64,000 nt of DNA from Gluconacetobacter diazotrophicus PA1 5 (GTDB taxonomy: Bacteria > Pseudomonadota > Alphaproteobacteria > Acetobacterales > Acetobacteraceae). Shown here piece by piece: positions 36,472 to 45,615 of this stretch. The DNA is taken from contig NC_011365.1 in NCBI RefSeq assembly GCF_000021325.1, positions 806,001-870,000 on the forward strand. The letters are read 5' to 3'. Positions within the stretch are counted from its first letter, which is position 1; each line of letters starts with the position of its first letter. The notes under the pieces were generated by a model. That model worked only from the letters and a program-made list of their open reading frames with translations, did not search any database and was not told the origin of the DNA. The translations under genes were made by a program, and so were the position numbers.

Positions 36472-37689
36472 ATGAATAAGTTTTCAATACCGTCGCGAAC
36501 CCGCTCAATGACCGACATGCAGCGTCCCGTCAGGGCCTTTGTACAGCTCAGCTATGGATACGGGGCCACGAACTGGCATACGCGATGGAAGGATGGCAGC
36601 CTTCTGGGCGTCAACGAGGAATATGCCTACGGATATCAGCGCGCCGCCGAACCCAGCTTCAGCGTGACGCAGTCCGAGGACGAACGGGAACGCCTGCCCG
36701 GCCGTGCCATCCGCTATGCCGTACGCCTGCTGCTGGGGTTCGATTTCGTCCATGCCTGGCGCAACCGGTCCGGCATATGGAACAGCGATATCGTCTGGAC
36801 CCATACCGAGGCCCAGTCCATGGCGGTCCTGCTGCTGTTCCGCCTGTACCCCTGGCGGCGGCACCCCCGGATCATCGCGCAGAGCGTCTGGCTGCTCGAC
36901 CGATGGGCACATGAATCCCGGAAGAACCGGCTGATATTCCGTGCCCTGCTGTCCCGTGCGGATGTCCTGACGTTTCATTCGCCGTGCAACAGGGCGGCGG
37001 CGGCGCGGCTCTTCCCCGGCACGCGCACCGAACTGGTCGAGTTCGGCATCCGTGCCGACGACATGATCGTCCGGCCGCCGCGCCCGGCGCGGCAGACCAT
37101 CAGGGTCCTGTCGTTGGGCAATGACCGCCATCGGGACTGGGAGACGCTGCTGCGGGCCACGGCGGAGCTGCCGTGCCGGTTGACGATCGCGACCACGGAC
37201 CCGGCGGCGCGGCGGCGCATCGCCCGATACGGCCACGCGACATTGGCGTCCCTGAAAAACAATGCCGACCTGCTGGCCCTGTACGACCAGGCGGATCTGG
37301 TCGTCGTGCCGCTCGGTCCCAACCTGCATGCATCCGGCCTGACCACCATCCAGGAAGCCATCACGCGGGGCGTGCCGGTAATTACGACCGATGTCGGCGG
37401 ACTGCGGCATTATTTCGACCATGACGCCGTCACCTATGTCCCGCCCGGCGACATCGCGGCCCTGGCGCACGCGATCACGGACCTGGCGGCCGACACGCCG
37501 CGCCAGGCCGCGATGACCGCCAATGCCCAGCGGCGGATGCGGGAATGCCTGAATTCGCAGACCTACGCCGCGCGGCACGTCGCCCTTTCGTACGAGCTTC
37601 TGACCCTGCAACCGGACGCCGTCCATCATCCCGAACCGGCGACGCAGGACAGGCGCGCCACCCATCATTATGCCGGAGCCGTACCATGA
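36472..37689 (+). CDS. Glycosyltransferase, GT4-like
   Basis: A 405-residue GT-B fold protein, cytoplasmic. The donor-site half is recognisable: VLSLGNDRHRDWETLLRATAEL, ADLVVVPLGPNLHASGLTTIQEAITRGVPVITTDVGGL and a following YVPPGDIAALAHAI. The usual E-x7-E is weak (one Glu in IQEAITRG), so its subfamily is unclear. The N-terminal half (SYGYGATNWHTRWKDG) is unusual. It shares an ATGA junction with the next GT2 gene. It presumably adds one of the later sugars of the repeat unit. The start codon is weakly supported; Met13 is an alternative. Confidence 0.82.
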   Translation: MNKFSIPSRTRSMTDMQRPVRAFVQLSYGYGATNWHTRWKDGSLLGVNEEYAYGYQRAAEPSFSVTQSEDERERLPGRAIRYAVRLLLGFDFVHAWRNRSGIWNSDIVWTHTEAQSMAVLLLFRLYPWRRHPRIIAQSVWLLDRWAHESRKNRLIFRALLSRADVLTFHSPCNRAAAARLFPGTRTELVEFGIRADDMIVRPPRPARQTIRVLSLGNDRHRDWETLLRATAELPCRLTIATTDPAARRRIARYGHATLASLKNNADLLALYDQADLVVVPLGPNLHASGLTTIQEAITRGVPVITTDVGGLRHYFDHDAVTYVPPGDIAALAHAITDLAADTPRQAAMTANAQRRMRECLNSQTYAARHVALSYELLTLQPDAVHHPEPATQDRRATHHYAGAVP

Positions 37690-38573
37690 CGCCCCTCCCA
37701 ACTCTCGTGATCGGCATCGTCAGTTGCGGACGTCCCGGCATCCTGAGGGAAACGGTCCAGGAATTACGCAAGCAGAGCTATCCGGCCAGCCGGATCATCG
37801 TCTGCACGCCCCGTGCATCCGACGCGGACGGTCTGGCCGAGGCCGACGGACTGACGATCCTGCGCGGGCCGATCGGCGCGTGCCACCAGCGAAACGTGAT
37901 CCTGGACCATGCCGGTGACAACGACGTCATCGTCTTCTTCGACGACGATTTCCTGCCGGACCGGAACTACCTGAAAGTATGCGCCGAGGTCTTCGGCGCC
38001 TCCCCAGGCATCTTGGCCGCGACCGGCCGGGTCCTTGCGGATGGAGCGAAGGGACCGGGCTTTTCGATGGAAGAAGCCCGGCAGATGCTGGACAACCCCA
38101 GGATCAACGACAATCCCGCCCAGTCCTCGGTCGAGGACGCATGGAGCAGCTACGGCTGTAACATGGCGTTCCGCATTCCGGCCGTCCAGCGGCACGGCGT
38201 GCGCTTCGATGAGCGGCTGCCGCTTTACGCCTGGTATGAAGATATCGATTTTTCCCGAAGGCTGGGCCGCCACGGCCGCGTCGTCAGGATGAACGCGGCC
38301 AAGGGCATTCACCTGGCGAGCAAGACCGGCAAGACCCCCGGACGCCGCCTGGGATATTCGCAGGTCGCGAACCCGATCTATCTGTCGCGCAAGGGCACGT
38401 TTCCGTGGGACCACACGCTGCGCAGCGTCGGGCGCAATATCACCATGAACCTGATGCGCAGCCTGTGGCCCGAACCCTATGTCGACCGCAGGGGCCGGCT
38501 GCTCGGCAATGGTCTGGCCCTGATGGACCTGTTGCGCGGGCGCATTGCGCCGGAACGTATCCTGACCCTGTAG
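37686..38573 (+). CDS. Glycosyltransferase family 2
   Basis: A 295-residue GT-A fold transferase. It begins with LVIGIVSCGRPGILRETVQELRKQSYP, continues to the nucleotide-sugar/metal motif DVIVFFDDDFLPD (DxD) and has YAWYEDIDFSRRLGRHGRV with the catalytic-base-type ED. The ATG at 37686 overlaps the previous stop (ATGA), which discards a longer frame. No transmembrane helix is seen, so it should act on lipid-linked intermediates at the cytoplasmic face. Donor and acceptor unknown. Confidence 0.9.
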   Translation: MTPLPTLVIGIVSCGRPGILRETVQELRKQSYPASRIIVCTPRASDADGLAEADGLTILRGPIGACHQRNVILDHAGDNDVIVFFDDDFLPDRNYLKVCAEVFGASPGILAATGRVLADGAKGPGFSMEEARQMLDNPRINDNPAQSSVEDAWSSYGCNMAFRIPAVQRHGVRFDERLPLYAWYEDIDFSRRLGRHGRVVRMNAAKGIHLASKTGKTPGRRLGYSQVANPIYLSRKGTFPWDHTLRSVGRNITMNLMRSLWPEPYVDRRGRLLGNGLALMDLLRGRIAPERILTL

Positions 38574-38588
38574 CACGGAGCGCGATCC

Positions 38589-39434
38589 ATGCTCTTTTCC
38601 CTGGTTGTGCCGACGCTCGGACGCGTCGAAGAGCTTCATGCCCTTCTGCTCTCGCTGACGAAACAGGATATCCAGAGTTTCGAAGTCATCATCGTGGACC
38701 AGAACGATGACGACCGGCTGCTGCCGGTCATCGCCACGTTTGGCGACCGGCTGACGATCCGCCATATCCGCAGCCCGGTCCGCCGCTGCAATCATGCGCG
38801 CAACCTGGGCGCCCGCCATGCCACGGGGGACATCATCACCTTCCCCGACGATGACTGCGAATATCCGCCGGATGTCCTGTCGCAGGTCGAGGCCCGCTTC
38901 CGCACCCAGCCCGAACTGGGCTTCCTGACCGGATCGGTGATCCTGCCCGGCGGGCAGGCCGGACGGTCGGGACGATGGCTGGCGCATGACAGCGCGATCG
39001 ACGGCCAGACGGTGTGGACCTGCCTGATCGAATTCAACCTGTTCATCCGCAGAAGCATATTCGACGCCGTGGGCGGTTTCGACGAGGCGATCGGGCCCGG
39101 AACACCGTTCGGATCGGGCGAGGGCCAGGACCTGGCCCTGAGAATGCTGGCCAGGAAGGTTACCGGCTTTTACGCCTATACGCTCAAGATCATCCACCCG
39201 GACAAACCCGTGGTGCTGAACGTAGCCCGCGCCTTCCTGTACGGACGCGGCGTCGGGCGCGTGATGCGGAAGAACGGATGCGACCGGGAAACCGTGGCCC
39301 GGTTCCTGGTGCGCCCGATCGGCGGGGTCGCGGTCCACCTGGCCAAATTCGATATGCTGGTCGCGCGCTACTACCTGATGACGTTCCTGGGCCGCCTGGC
39401 CGGGTACGGAAATGCCGTCCCTTCAGGAAGATGA
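38589..39434 (+). CDS. Glycosyltransferase family 2
   Basis: A 281-residue GT-A fold transferase. FSLVVPTLGRVEELHALLLSL starts the domain; IITFPDDDCEYPPD carries the DxD metal motif and GEGQDLALRMLARK the catalytic acidic residues. A GGAG ribosome site precedes the ATG. It is the last glycosyltransferase before the flippase gene, separated from it by 409 bases of non-coding sequence. Together with the neighbouring transferases and GumD it suggests a repeat unit of roughly five sugars; that count is only an inference from gene number. Confidence 0.9.
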   Translation: MLFSLVVPTLGRVEELHALLLSLTKQDIQSFEVIIVDQNDDDRLLPVIATFGDRLTIRHIRSPVRRCNHARNLGARHATGDIITFPDDDCEYPPDVLSQVEARFRTQPELGFLTGSVILPGGQAGRSGRWLAHDSAIDGQTVWTCLIEFNLFIRRSIFDAVGGFDEAIGPGTPFGSGEGQDLALRMLARKVTGFYAYTLKIIHPDKPVVLNVARAFLYGRGVGRVMRKNGCDRETVARFLVRPIGGVAVHLAKFDMLVARYYLMTFLGRLAGYGNAVPSGR

Positions 39435-39843
39435 CCATGCGCCGGCAATCCGCCCCGAGGAACCGCAGGGACCGGAAGACGTTCAATGGCCCGGCGACAT
39501 GGAAAAACCGCAGGTTTCGACGCGAAGCCCTTCGATATCCGGCTTCCGGCGTCGATCGCGGCCCGATTGCCTGACGATTCAGTCGAATAAGGATCCGACC
39601 CATTATATCCGAGGCCGCCCTCGGGCCAACCCGTTACGATTTCATACCGAAATACAGAGACGCAAATCATCATGTGGCCGCCAAGATGACGAATGACATC
39701 GCTTTCGAGATCTGGAGACGGAACCGGAGACGCTTTCGGGCGGCGCACGGGATCATCGGCATGGACCATCGGCGTCGCCAGCCCCGCGGGGAATAGCGAA
39801 CTGCCCCCGCCAGACACGGCTGGTATCGACACGAGGTGTATTC
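39435..39843. other. Gene-free stretch before the flippase gene
   Basis: About 409 bases with no convincing coding frame: short frames on both strands have Arg/Pro-rich, low-complexity translations with no recognisable domain. No strong hairpin or T run is apparent. The last 20 bases hold a GAGGTG ribosome site for the flippase gene. It may be decayed coding sequence or hold an internal promoter. Confidence 0.5.
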
Positions 39844-41373
39844 ATGACGTCCTCAGCCCCGCTTGCGCCTCCGCAACCCCGGCATATCCTGTCCAATACG
39901 GGTTGGAACATCTTTGGCCGGATTCTGCCGATTTTCGTGGCGATCCTGGTGACGCCGAAGCTCATTCACCTGCTGGGCCTGTCACGCTGGGGCGTGTTCA
40001 CCATCGCCCTGACCCTGATCGGCACGTTCGGTATCTTCGATTTCGGCCTGGGCCGGGCATTGACTCGTGCCATCGCCGACCGGGCGACCGACAGCCCCCG
40101 GCAGGACACCGCCGACCTGGTCCTGACCGGAATTCTCGCCCTTGGCGGCATCGGGCTTGTCGCCGGGTTCGTCGCGGCGGCATCGGCCGGTCTGTGGGTC
40201 ACGCACGGCCTGAAGATTCCGCACGAACTGGAACAGGAAGTGAAGCTGTCGTTCTGGGTCTTCTGCGCTACGGCGCCGTTTGTGATGGTCAACGCCGCGA
40301 TGTGGGGCGTCGTGACGGCGTATCAGGATTTCAAATCCATCAACCTGATCAACATGCCGTTTTCGATCATGTATTATGTCGGTCCGCTGCTGATCCTGCT
40401 GGTCTGGAACAATCTGATCGGCGTCATGCTGGTGCTGGCCGTATGCCGGCTATGGATGACCGTCAGCTATGGGCGGCTTTGCTATCGGCTGATCCCCCAG
40501 TTGCGCAGGGCACGGGCCCGTCCGCGCCTGCTTCTGCCGCTGTTTCGCATCGGCGGGTGGATGACCGTGTCCAACGTGGCCTATCCGATCCTGTCCTATA
40601 TGGACCGGTTCATGATCGCCAGCGTGATTTCGGCGGCCGCGACCAGCTTCTACACCACGCCGGCGGATGTCGTGGGGCGCTTCGGCCTGCTGACCAATGC
40701 CGTCACGGGTTCGGCCTACCCTGCCTTTGCGGCGTCATGGCGCAAGGACGTGGCATTGACCGTCAAGCTCTACCAGACGAGCGTGCTGACGGTGGTGGCG
40801 CTGCTCTTCCCGGTCTGCCTGTGCGGCGCGCTGTTCAGCCACGACATCCTGTCGATCTGGATCGACGCCGATTTCGCCGCGCACAGCAGCATGATCATGA
40901 AGCTGCTCTGCCTCGGCGTCTTTATTTCCGGCATCGATTCCGTGTCCGCCGGCTTCCTGGACGGTATCGGGCGACCGGACGCCAGTGCCAAACTGTCCAT
41001 CGGCGAACTGCTGATCTATACGCCCATCCTGCTCCTGTTCCTGACGTCCTTCGGCGTGGTCGGGGCGGCCTTCGCGTGGGCGTTGCGCACCACGATCGAT
41101 TTCATCATCCGGACGGCGATGAGCATCTACCTCTACAGACCCCTGTCAGGCGCGATCGGCCGCATCCTGCCGGCCGCTCTGTGCGGTTCCGCATCGCTTT
41201 GCATCGCACTTTTCGACATGCCCCGTCCGGTTGCCATCATGGTCGCCGCGCTGCTCCTGGGGGCGTTTTATGGAATCCTGTGGTTCGCCTGCCTCGACAT
41301 TTCCGAGCGAAAGGCTTTCCTTCGCTTTTCGGACATCATCGCGGTCAGGCTTGTGAAGTCGCGGGCCGTGTAG
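39844..41373 (+). CDS. Wzx-type oligosaccharide flippase (GumJ-like)
   Basis: A 509-residue multi-pass membrane protein of the polysaccharide-exporter branch of the MOP superfamily, with about fourteen helices. The N terminus ILSNTGWNIFGRILPIFVAILVTPKLIHLLG and the following FTIALTLIGTFGIFDFGLGRALTRAIAD are characteristic of Wzx. It would flip undecaprenyl-linked repeat units to the periplasm for the polymerase. A GAGGTG site precedes the start. An intrinsic terminator follows 37 bases after the stop, closing the rightward exopolysaccharide operon. Confidence 0.9.
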   Translation: MTSSAPLAPPQPRHILSNTGWNIFGRILPIFVAILVTPKLIHLLGLSRWGVFTIALTLIGTFGIFDFGLGRALTRAIADRATDSPRQDTADLVLTGILALGGIGLVAGFVAAASAGLWVTHGLKIPHELEQEVKLSFWVFCATAPFVMVNAAMWGVVTAYQDFKSINLINMPFSIMYYVGPLLILLVWNNLIGVMLVLAVCRLWMTVSYGRLCYRLIPQLRRARARPRLLLPLFRIGGWMTVSNVAYPILSYMDRFMIASVISAAATSFYTTPADVVGRFGLLTNAVTGSAYPAFAASWRKDVALTVKLYQTSVLTVVALLFPVCLCGALFSHDILSIWIDADFAAHSSMIMKLLCLGVFISGIDSVSAGFLDGIGRPDASAKLSIGELLIYTPILLLFLTSFGVVGAAFAWALRTTIDFIIRTAMSIYLYRPLSGAIGRILPAALCGSASLCIALFDMPRPVAIMVAALLLGAFYGILWFACLDISERKAFLRFSDIIAVRLVKSRAV

Positions 41374-41410
41374 ACAACATGCGCGCGGAATGGTCCGGCC
41401 CTGTTTTCCC

Positions 41411-41431
41411 GACCGCGTCGGTCTTTTTTTT
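41411..41431 (+). terminator. Intrinsic terminator after the flippase gene
   Basis: GACCG (41411-41415), loop CGT and CGGTC (41419-41423) form a short stem followed directly by eight T residues (41424-41431). This is a classical rho-independent terminator shape, although the stem is only 5 bp. It separates the exopolysaccharide operon from the next gene set. Confidence 0.6.
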
Positions 41432-41710
41432 GACACACTTCAAAACCGGTTATCCGGGCGAGCGTTGATACGTTCGAGAGAGGCGCGTTTATTAAAAAAT
41501 TCAACGCGTTAATTGCAGATCGTTATTTTAACGTCTTGTCTGAACGTTTTTTATTCCAGACACCGAAAACAGAAATAATTATAGAATTGATTTTTATACT
41601 GAACACATTTTTACATCATTATTTATGAAGCACGGTTTAATATATTCTGTCAAGCAGAGACATTTAAAAACTCCGCCCGCTCAATCCGACAAGAACATAC
41701 CGAGAAATCG
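41432..41710 (+). promoter_or_regulatory. AT-rich leader/promoter region of the E1-lipoyl module
   Basis: After the terminator, about 280 bases without a gene lead to the transglutaminase-like gene. From about 41490 to 41670 the sequence is markedly AT-rich (runs such as TTATTAAAAAATTC and TTTTTATACTGAAC), much like the control region before gumD. Several -10-like TATACT and TATATT strings occur, but I cannot choose one. The genes downstream are tightly overlapping, so this should be their main promoter. Confidence 0.5.
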
Positions 41711-42904
41711 ATGACCGAATTACTGCAATTCGCGGACCGCTACAGGACCATCGATGAATCTCGGATTCTGAAGGCGCTTCTGCTTTTGGGCTGGGCGTTC
41801 ACCGACGATACCGCGCATGCCCTGGCCATGACGCGCCAGGCGCTGGACCGGTGGATCGGGTCCGGCCTGCAATTCCACCGGGATCGTCTGGGACAGCGCC
41901 TGTTCGATCCGGTGGAGGTAGTACATTTCCTGAAATCGCGCGGGCGGCAGGGACAGGATGATTTCTGGTCCTCATGCTACGTCCCGACCAGCCGGCTGCT
42001 GGTCGGGGAACTGGGCGGCCGCGACAGCCCGCATATGGACATCACCATCGGGCGCACGTTCGCCCGCGGTGCGTTCGCCCCCGACAGGACGCTGCGGCTA
42101 CGCATGCCGCTGCCGTTGCGATCGCGATGCGATTATCTGGATGTCCGGCCCTGGCCCTGCGACGGGGGGACGATCAGCATCAGCGACGGCCGCATGGATG
42201 TGCGGATCCGTCCGGACGGGCAAGGCGACATCACGATCGGGGCGGATGTCTTCCTCGCTCCCCTGCCGGACGGCGGGCCCGAGGATGACGCCGATCGCGA
42301 GATCTTCCTTCGTCCCAGCGAAGGCCTGATCAGGATCACGGATCCGGTCGCGGCGCTTGCACGCCGCCTGGCCGGGACGGCACCGACGGAACGGGCCGTG
42401 CGGGCCTTCTGGTCCTTCATCATGGACGAACTGATCAACAGCCCGGTCCATTACGATCAGATCCGGGCCGACGCCCCCCTGGACTGGGTCCTGGAGGCCG
42501 GATGCTACGACTGCCAGCTTGGCGCGGCGCTTCTGATCGGCCTGTGCCGCGCGCGGGGTATTCCCGCACGCCTGGTGGGCGGCCATTTCCTGTACCGGCA
42601 TTCGCCGACCCTTCATTACTGGGCCGAAATCTGGACGGAGGATGCGGGATGGCGTCCGTTCGACTTCATGAGCTGGGACCTGTCCCACGGCGGACAGGAT
42701 TCCGCCTGGCGCGACCATTTTTACGGGCGGACCGATGCCCGGATGATCACGCAGTGCCTGCCGCGCCGCTGCGTGGGGCCCGTGGGCGTCGCCATACCCG
42801 CCACCTGGCGCGTGCTGCAGACCGCGCGCGGCAAGGGTGTGGATATCGACATGGTCGGGCTGGATGGCGCATCGATCTACACCGACCGGGTCACCGTCAT
42901 ATGA
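41711..42904 (+). CDS. Transglutaminase-like superfamily protein, first gene of an unusual operon
   Basis: A 397-residue protein without signal peptide. The C-terminal half has a transglutaminase-core fold: EAGCYDCQLGAALLIGLCRARGIPARLVGG with candidate nucleophile Cys265 (or Cys268), HYWAEIW with His302, and GWRPFDFMSWD with Asp318, so the Cys-His-Asp triad is complete. Bacterial members are often proteases or amidases rather than crosslinkers. The first 80 residues include a helix-turn-helix-like stretch (TRQALDRWIGSG), and residues 85-200 appear beta-rich. Its stop overlaps the next gene (ATGA), so it is coupled to the SGNH-like/GT2/E1 genes. Substrate unknown. Confidence 0.8.
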   Translation: MTELLQFADRYRTIDESRILKALLLLGWAFTDDTAHALAMTRQALDRWIGSGLQFHRDRLGQRLFDPVEVVHFLKSRGRQGQDDFWSSCYVPTSRLLVGELGGRDSPHMDITIGRTFARGAFAPDRTLRLRMPLPLRSRCDYLDVRPWPCDGGTISISDGRMDVRIRPDGQGDITIGADVFLAPLPDGGPEDDADREIFLRPSEGLIRITDPVAALARRLAGTAPTERAVRAFWSFIMDELINSPVHYDQIRADAPLDWVLEAGCYDCQLGAALLIGLCRARGIPARLVGGHFLYRHSPTLHYWAEIWTEDAGWRPFDFMSWDLSHGGQDSAWRDHFYGRTDARMITQCLPRRCVGPVGVAIPATWRVLQTARGKGVDIDMVGLDGASIYTDRVTVI

Positions 42905-43701
42905 AACGTCTGACGCTGTTTTCCAAAGGCAATGTCGATATCCACGACACGCTGCATTCCTGCCGCATCGGCGGCGTGCTGCAGTGGAACGGAATCAACG
43001 ATGCCCTGCGGGAGTCCTGGCCCGGCGTGTCCGCCCGCGTCCGGCACGAAACCTGGACACGGTCCGACGCCCTGCTGGCGGCCGGCGGCACGATCCCGGC
43101 CTCGCTGGCCGCCCGCGACATTCCGCTGGGCAGCTATCCGATGAAGAGCCAGTTCAGCACCGCGATCTTCACGACCGAGGCCGATGCGATCCTGCTCTCG
43201 ATCCAGGCCGACATCACGACGAAGCTGGGCCGTCATCGCAGCGAGGGCTACCTGCTCTATCCCAACGATATCGCGACATGGCGCGACGAGGACAGGGCCT
43301 GGTTCCGCTCCGAATTCGATATGATCGGGCTTCTGGACGTCGAGGAGTCCATGCGGCATCTCGACGCCCTGATCGGAAGGATTCGCGAAACGCGGGACGT
43401 TCCGATCCTGGTCTATAACCTGTCCCCGGTCATACCGGGCGATACGACCCATTGCTACATGGGCCTGGACGAGACGTTTCCCGTCCGCATACGGCGTTTC
43501 AACCAGGGACTGATCGACCTTTCGGGCACCACCGGCATATCGATCGTCGATGTCGATACCATTGTCGCCCGTCATGGCGCGGATCGGCTGAAGCTCGATA
43601 CCGTCCATCTGACGCCGGAAGGATACCGGCGCGTGGCGGAGGAAGTCGTGCGGATTCTCGCCGACCTGGGTGTCCTCGACAGCACGGAGGAAGCAAGATG
43701 A
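42901..43701 (+). CDS. SGNH-hydrolase-like protein lacking the usual GDS serine
   Basis: A 266-residue protein of SGNH/GDSL-like layout. The block-V Asp-x-x-His is clear (Asp233 and His236 in LDTVHLTPEGYRRVAEEV), and LVYNLSPVIPG sits where the Asn block is expected, but the N-terminal block reads LFSKGNVDIHDTL, with Val in place of the nucleophilic Ser of GDS. It may be a binding protein or use another nucleophile. It overlaps both neighbours with ATGA junctions. Its middle (DAILLSIQ and so on) resembles the large SGNH-like protein at 47966-49330, indicating paralogy within the cluster. Confidence 0.75.
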   Translation: MKRLTLFSKGNVDIHDTLHSCRIGGVLQWNGINDALRESWPGVSARVRHETWTRSDALLAAGGTIPASLAARDIPLGSYPMKSQFSTAIFTTEADAILLSIQADITTKLGRHRSEGYLLYPNDIATWRDEDRAWFRSEFDMIGLLDVEESMRHLDALIGRIRETRDVPILVYNLSPVIPGDTTHCYMGLDETFPVRIRRFNQGLIDLSGTTGISIVDVDTIVARHGADRLKLDTVHLTPEGYRRVAEEVVRILADLGVLDSTEEAR

Positions 43702-44756
43702 GAGCGAGCGTCGTCATTCGTTCCCGCAACGAAGCGGACCGGCTGCGCCTGACCCTGGCATCGCTTGCCAGCCAGACCGAGGCCGCGGAAGTCGTCGTCG
43801 TCAATGACGGGTCCACCGACCATACGGCGGAGGTCATCGAAGACGCCAGGGCCGAACTGGATATCGTGTCCGTTCACCATGCCCGCCCGGCCGGGCGATC
43901 GGCGGCGGCCAATACCGGCGGCACCCATGCCACGGGGGACATCCTGATCTTCCTGGATGGCGACACCCTTGCCGGGCCCGACCTGGTCGCGGACCATCTG
44001 GCGATCCACCGCCAACGGCCCGGCGTGGTGGTCCGTGGCGAGAACTTCCATCTGCGCTGCACCCGCCCGTTCCTGGACCCCGAACGCGGCACGCCCCGGC
44101 CCGGCGAGGAAGAACGGGTCGCGCGCATGTCGGAGGCCGAACGGGCGCGGGCGATCGTCACCCGCGCGCAGGTCACGCAGCGGTTCGATGAAATTGACCA
44201 TCGCGCCCAGGCCGGCGTCTATCCCGGTTTCGGCCCGCGCAAGCTGTACGAACTGGAAATGGAGGCCCTGCGGGCGGAAGGGGATTGCGGCGTCCTGTGG
44301 GCTGCCGCCGCCGGTGCCAACCAGTCGGTGCCGCGCGATGCCTTCGCCCGTGCGGGGGGATTTCATCCCGACATATCGATCAACGAACATCGCGAACTGG
44401 CACTGCGCCTGTGCCAGGCGGGGCTGAAGATGGTGGCCGGCGCGGCACGCAGCTATCACTTGATCCATCGTAGCGGCTGGCGGGACCCGCTGGAGGACAA
44501 GGACTGGGAGGACATCTTCTACCAGGCCCATCCGCGCGCCGACGTCGCCCTGCTGCCGCTGCTGTGGCAGAGCCTGAGCGACACCGCGATCATTCCGGAA
44601 GATTTCCGCATTCTGTCGCTGCCGCACCTGGCCGAGATCGCCGGGTCCTACGAGGGCCTGCCCAGCCGCGAGGCCGTGCGCGAGGCCTACATGGCGGCAC
44701 GGGAAGCGACGCTGTCGGAGTCCGACATTCGTTCCAACATTCCCTGGGGAACATGA
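43698..44756 (+). CDS. Glycosyltransferase family 2 with extended C-terminal domain
   Basis: A 352-residue GT-A transferase. The core is MRASVVIRSRNEADRLRLTLASLASQ, VVVVNDGSTDHTAEVIEDA and GDILIFLDGDTLAGPD (DxD motif), with GANQSVPRDAFARAGGFHPDISINEHRELALRL later. An insert between about residues 115 and 190 (charged, helical) and a C-terminal 80-residue extension ending in ESDIRSNIPWGT are not part of the basic fold. It is embedded between two SGNH-like genes by ATGA overlaps, so it is likely a committed step of this module rather than part of the gum-like operon. Confidence 0.88.
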   Translation: MRASVVIRSRNEADRLRLTLASLASQTEAAEVVVVNDGSTDHTAEVIEDARAELDIVSVHHARPAGRSAAANTGGTHATGDILIFLDGDTLAGPDLVADHLAIHRQRPGVVVRGENFHLRCTRPFLDPERGTPRPGEEERVARMSEAERARAIVTRAQVTQRFDEIDHRAQAGVYPGFGPRKLYELEMEALRAEGDCGVLWAAAAGANQSVPRDAFARAGGFHPDISINEHRELALRLCQAGLKMVAGAARSYHLIHRSGWRDPLEDKDWEDIFYQAHPRADVALLPLLWQSLSDTAIIPEDFRILSLPHLAEIAGSYEGLPSREAVREAYMAAREATLSESDIRSNIPWGT

Positions 44757-45613
44757 CCATGGCACAGGTTTCCATGACAGCTTTCGTATCGGATTCGGAA
44801 CAGCCGGCCGTCGCCTGCGCCGCCGATTTCCTGACCGAGGGATTGCGGCAGGAAGGCACCCCGCTGTCCTGCACGATGGTGGCCAGCATGGATGATCTGC
44901 CGGGCGCACCGGCCGATTCCATCCGCCTTTCATCCCTCGTCCCCTGGGTCGAGACGCTGGACACGCCATGGCCGGTGCTGGAGCAGCAGATCCGGCAGCA
45001 CTATGCGACGCTGTGCGCAGGCGGCGCACCGGTTCTGATTGCCACGGTGTTCCGCCATGTCGGCCCGCAGGCGGACCCCGACCGGTCCGATGTCCTGCTG
45101 GTGCGGATCCGTCGGCTGAACCTGCTGGCGGCCGAACTGTCGCGCGAATATGGCGCCTTCGTCATCGACCTGGACCGGATATTCGCCGATATCGGGGCCC
45201 TGCGGCTGGAGACCGACTACCGTCTGGACGGCGCGGCGGCCCGCGAACTGGCCGGACATGCCGTGGCGCTGGGCATCGTGGATAACGGGTTGGACGCCGT
45301 CCTGCCGTACGAGGCGCAGGAGCGCGTGAAGGCGGTCATTGCCGCCCGTCGTCCCGCGACGCGGCCGCCCCCGGAAATCACGCCGAGAAACATGGTGACC
45401 ATGGGCAAGGGACGGCGGCGGCAGGTCGTCTCGACGATCACCGACACCGACCAGGAGAACCAGGTCGGCCGGCTGATCCGGCTGGTGATGAAACGGCAGA
45501 TGGACCCGGCGCAGGCCATGGAAAAACTAGTCCATGCCGTGCGCAAGCGCGGCGTGCAGGAAAGCCTGGGCCTGCTGACCACCGGCGTCATCCGCGCATT
45601 CGGCGCGAGGTAG
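44753..45613 (+). CDS. Divergent SGNH-like protein without catalytic residues
   Basis: A 286-residue protein that I relate to the SGNH-like proteins of this cluster by its alternating strand-helix pattern: DSIRLSSLVPWVETL, APVLIATVFRHVG, VLLVRIRRLNLLAAELSREYGAFVIDLDRIFADIG and YRLDGAAARELAGHAVALG. The last element sits where block V should be, but there is no Asp-x-x-His. A C-terminal basic tail (KGRRRQVVSTITDTDQEN and beyond) follows. It begins in an ATGA overlap with the GT2 gene and ends 2 bases before E1-alpha. Function unknown; a non-catalytic scaffold or substrate-binding role is possible. Confidence 0.65.
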   Translation: MTMAQVSMTAFVSDSEQPAVACAADFLTEGLRQEGTPLSCTMVASMDDLPGAPADSIRLSSLVPWVETLDTPWPVLEQQIRQHYATLCAGGAPVLIATVFRHVGPQADPDRSDVLLVRIRRLNLLAAELSREYGAFVIDLDRIFADIGALRLETDYRLDGAAARELAGHAVALGIVDNGLDAVLPYEAQERVKAVIAARRPATRPPPEITPRNMVTMGKGRRRQVVSTITDTDQENQVGRLIRLVMKRQMDPAQAMEKLVHAVRKRGVQESLGLLTTGVIRAFGAR

Positions 45614-45615
45614 AC

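Noticed and set aside
39435-39843. Short frames on both strands before the flippase gene
   Set aside because: Arg/Pro-rich translations of 60-150 residues without domains or ribosome sites; not supported as genes.
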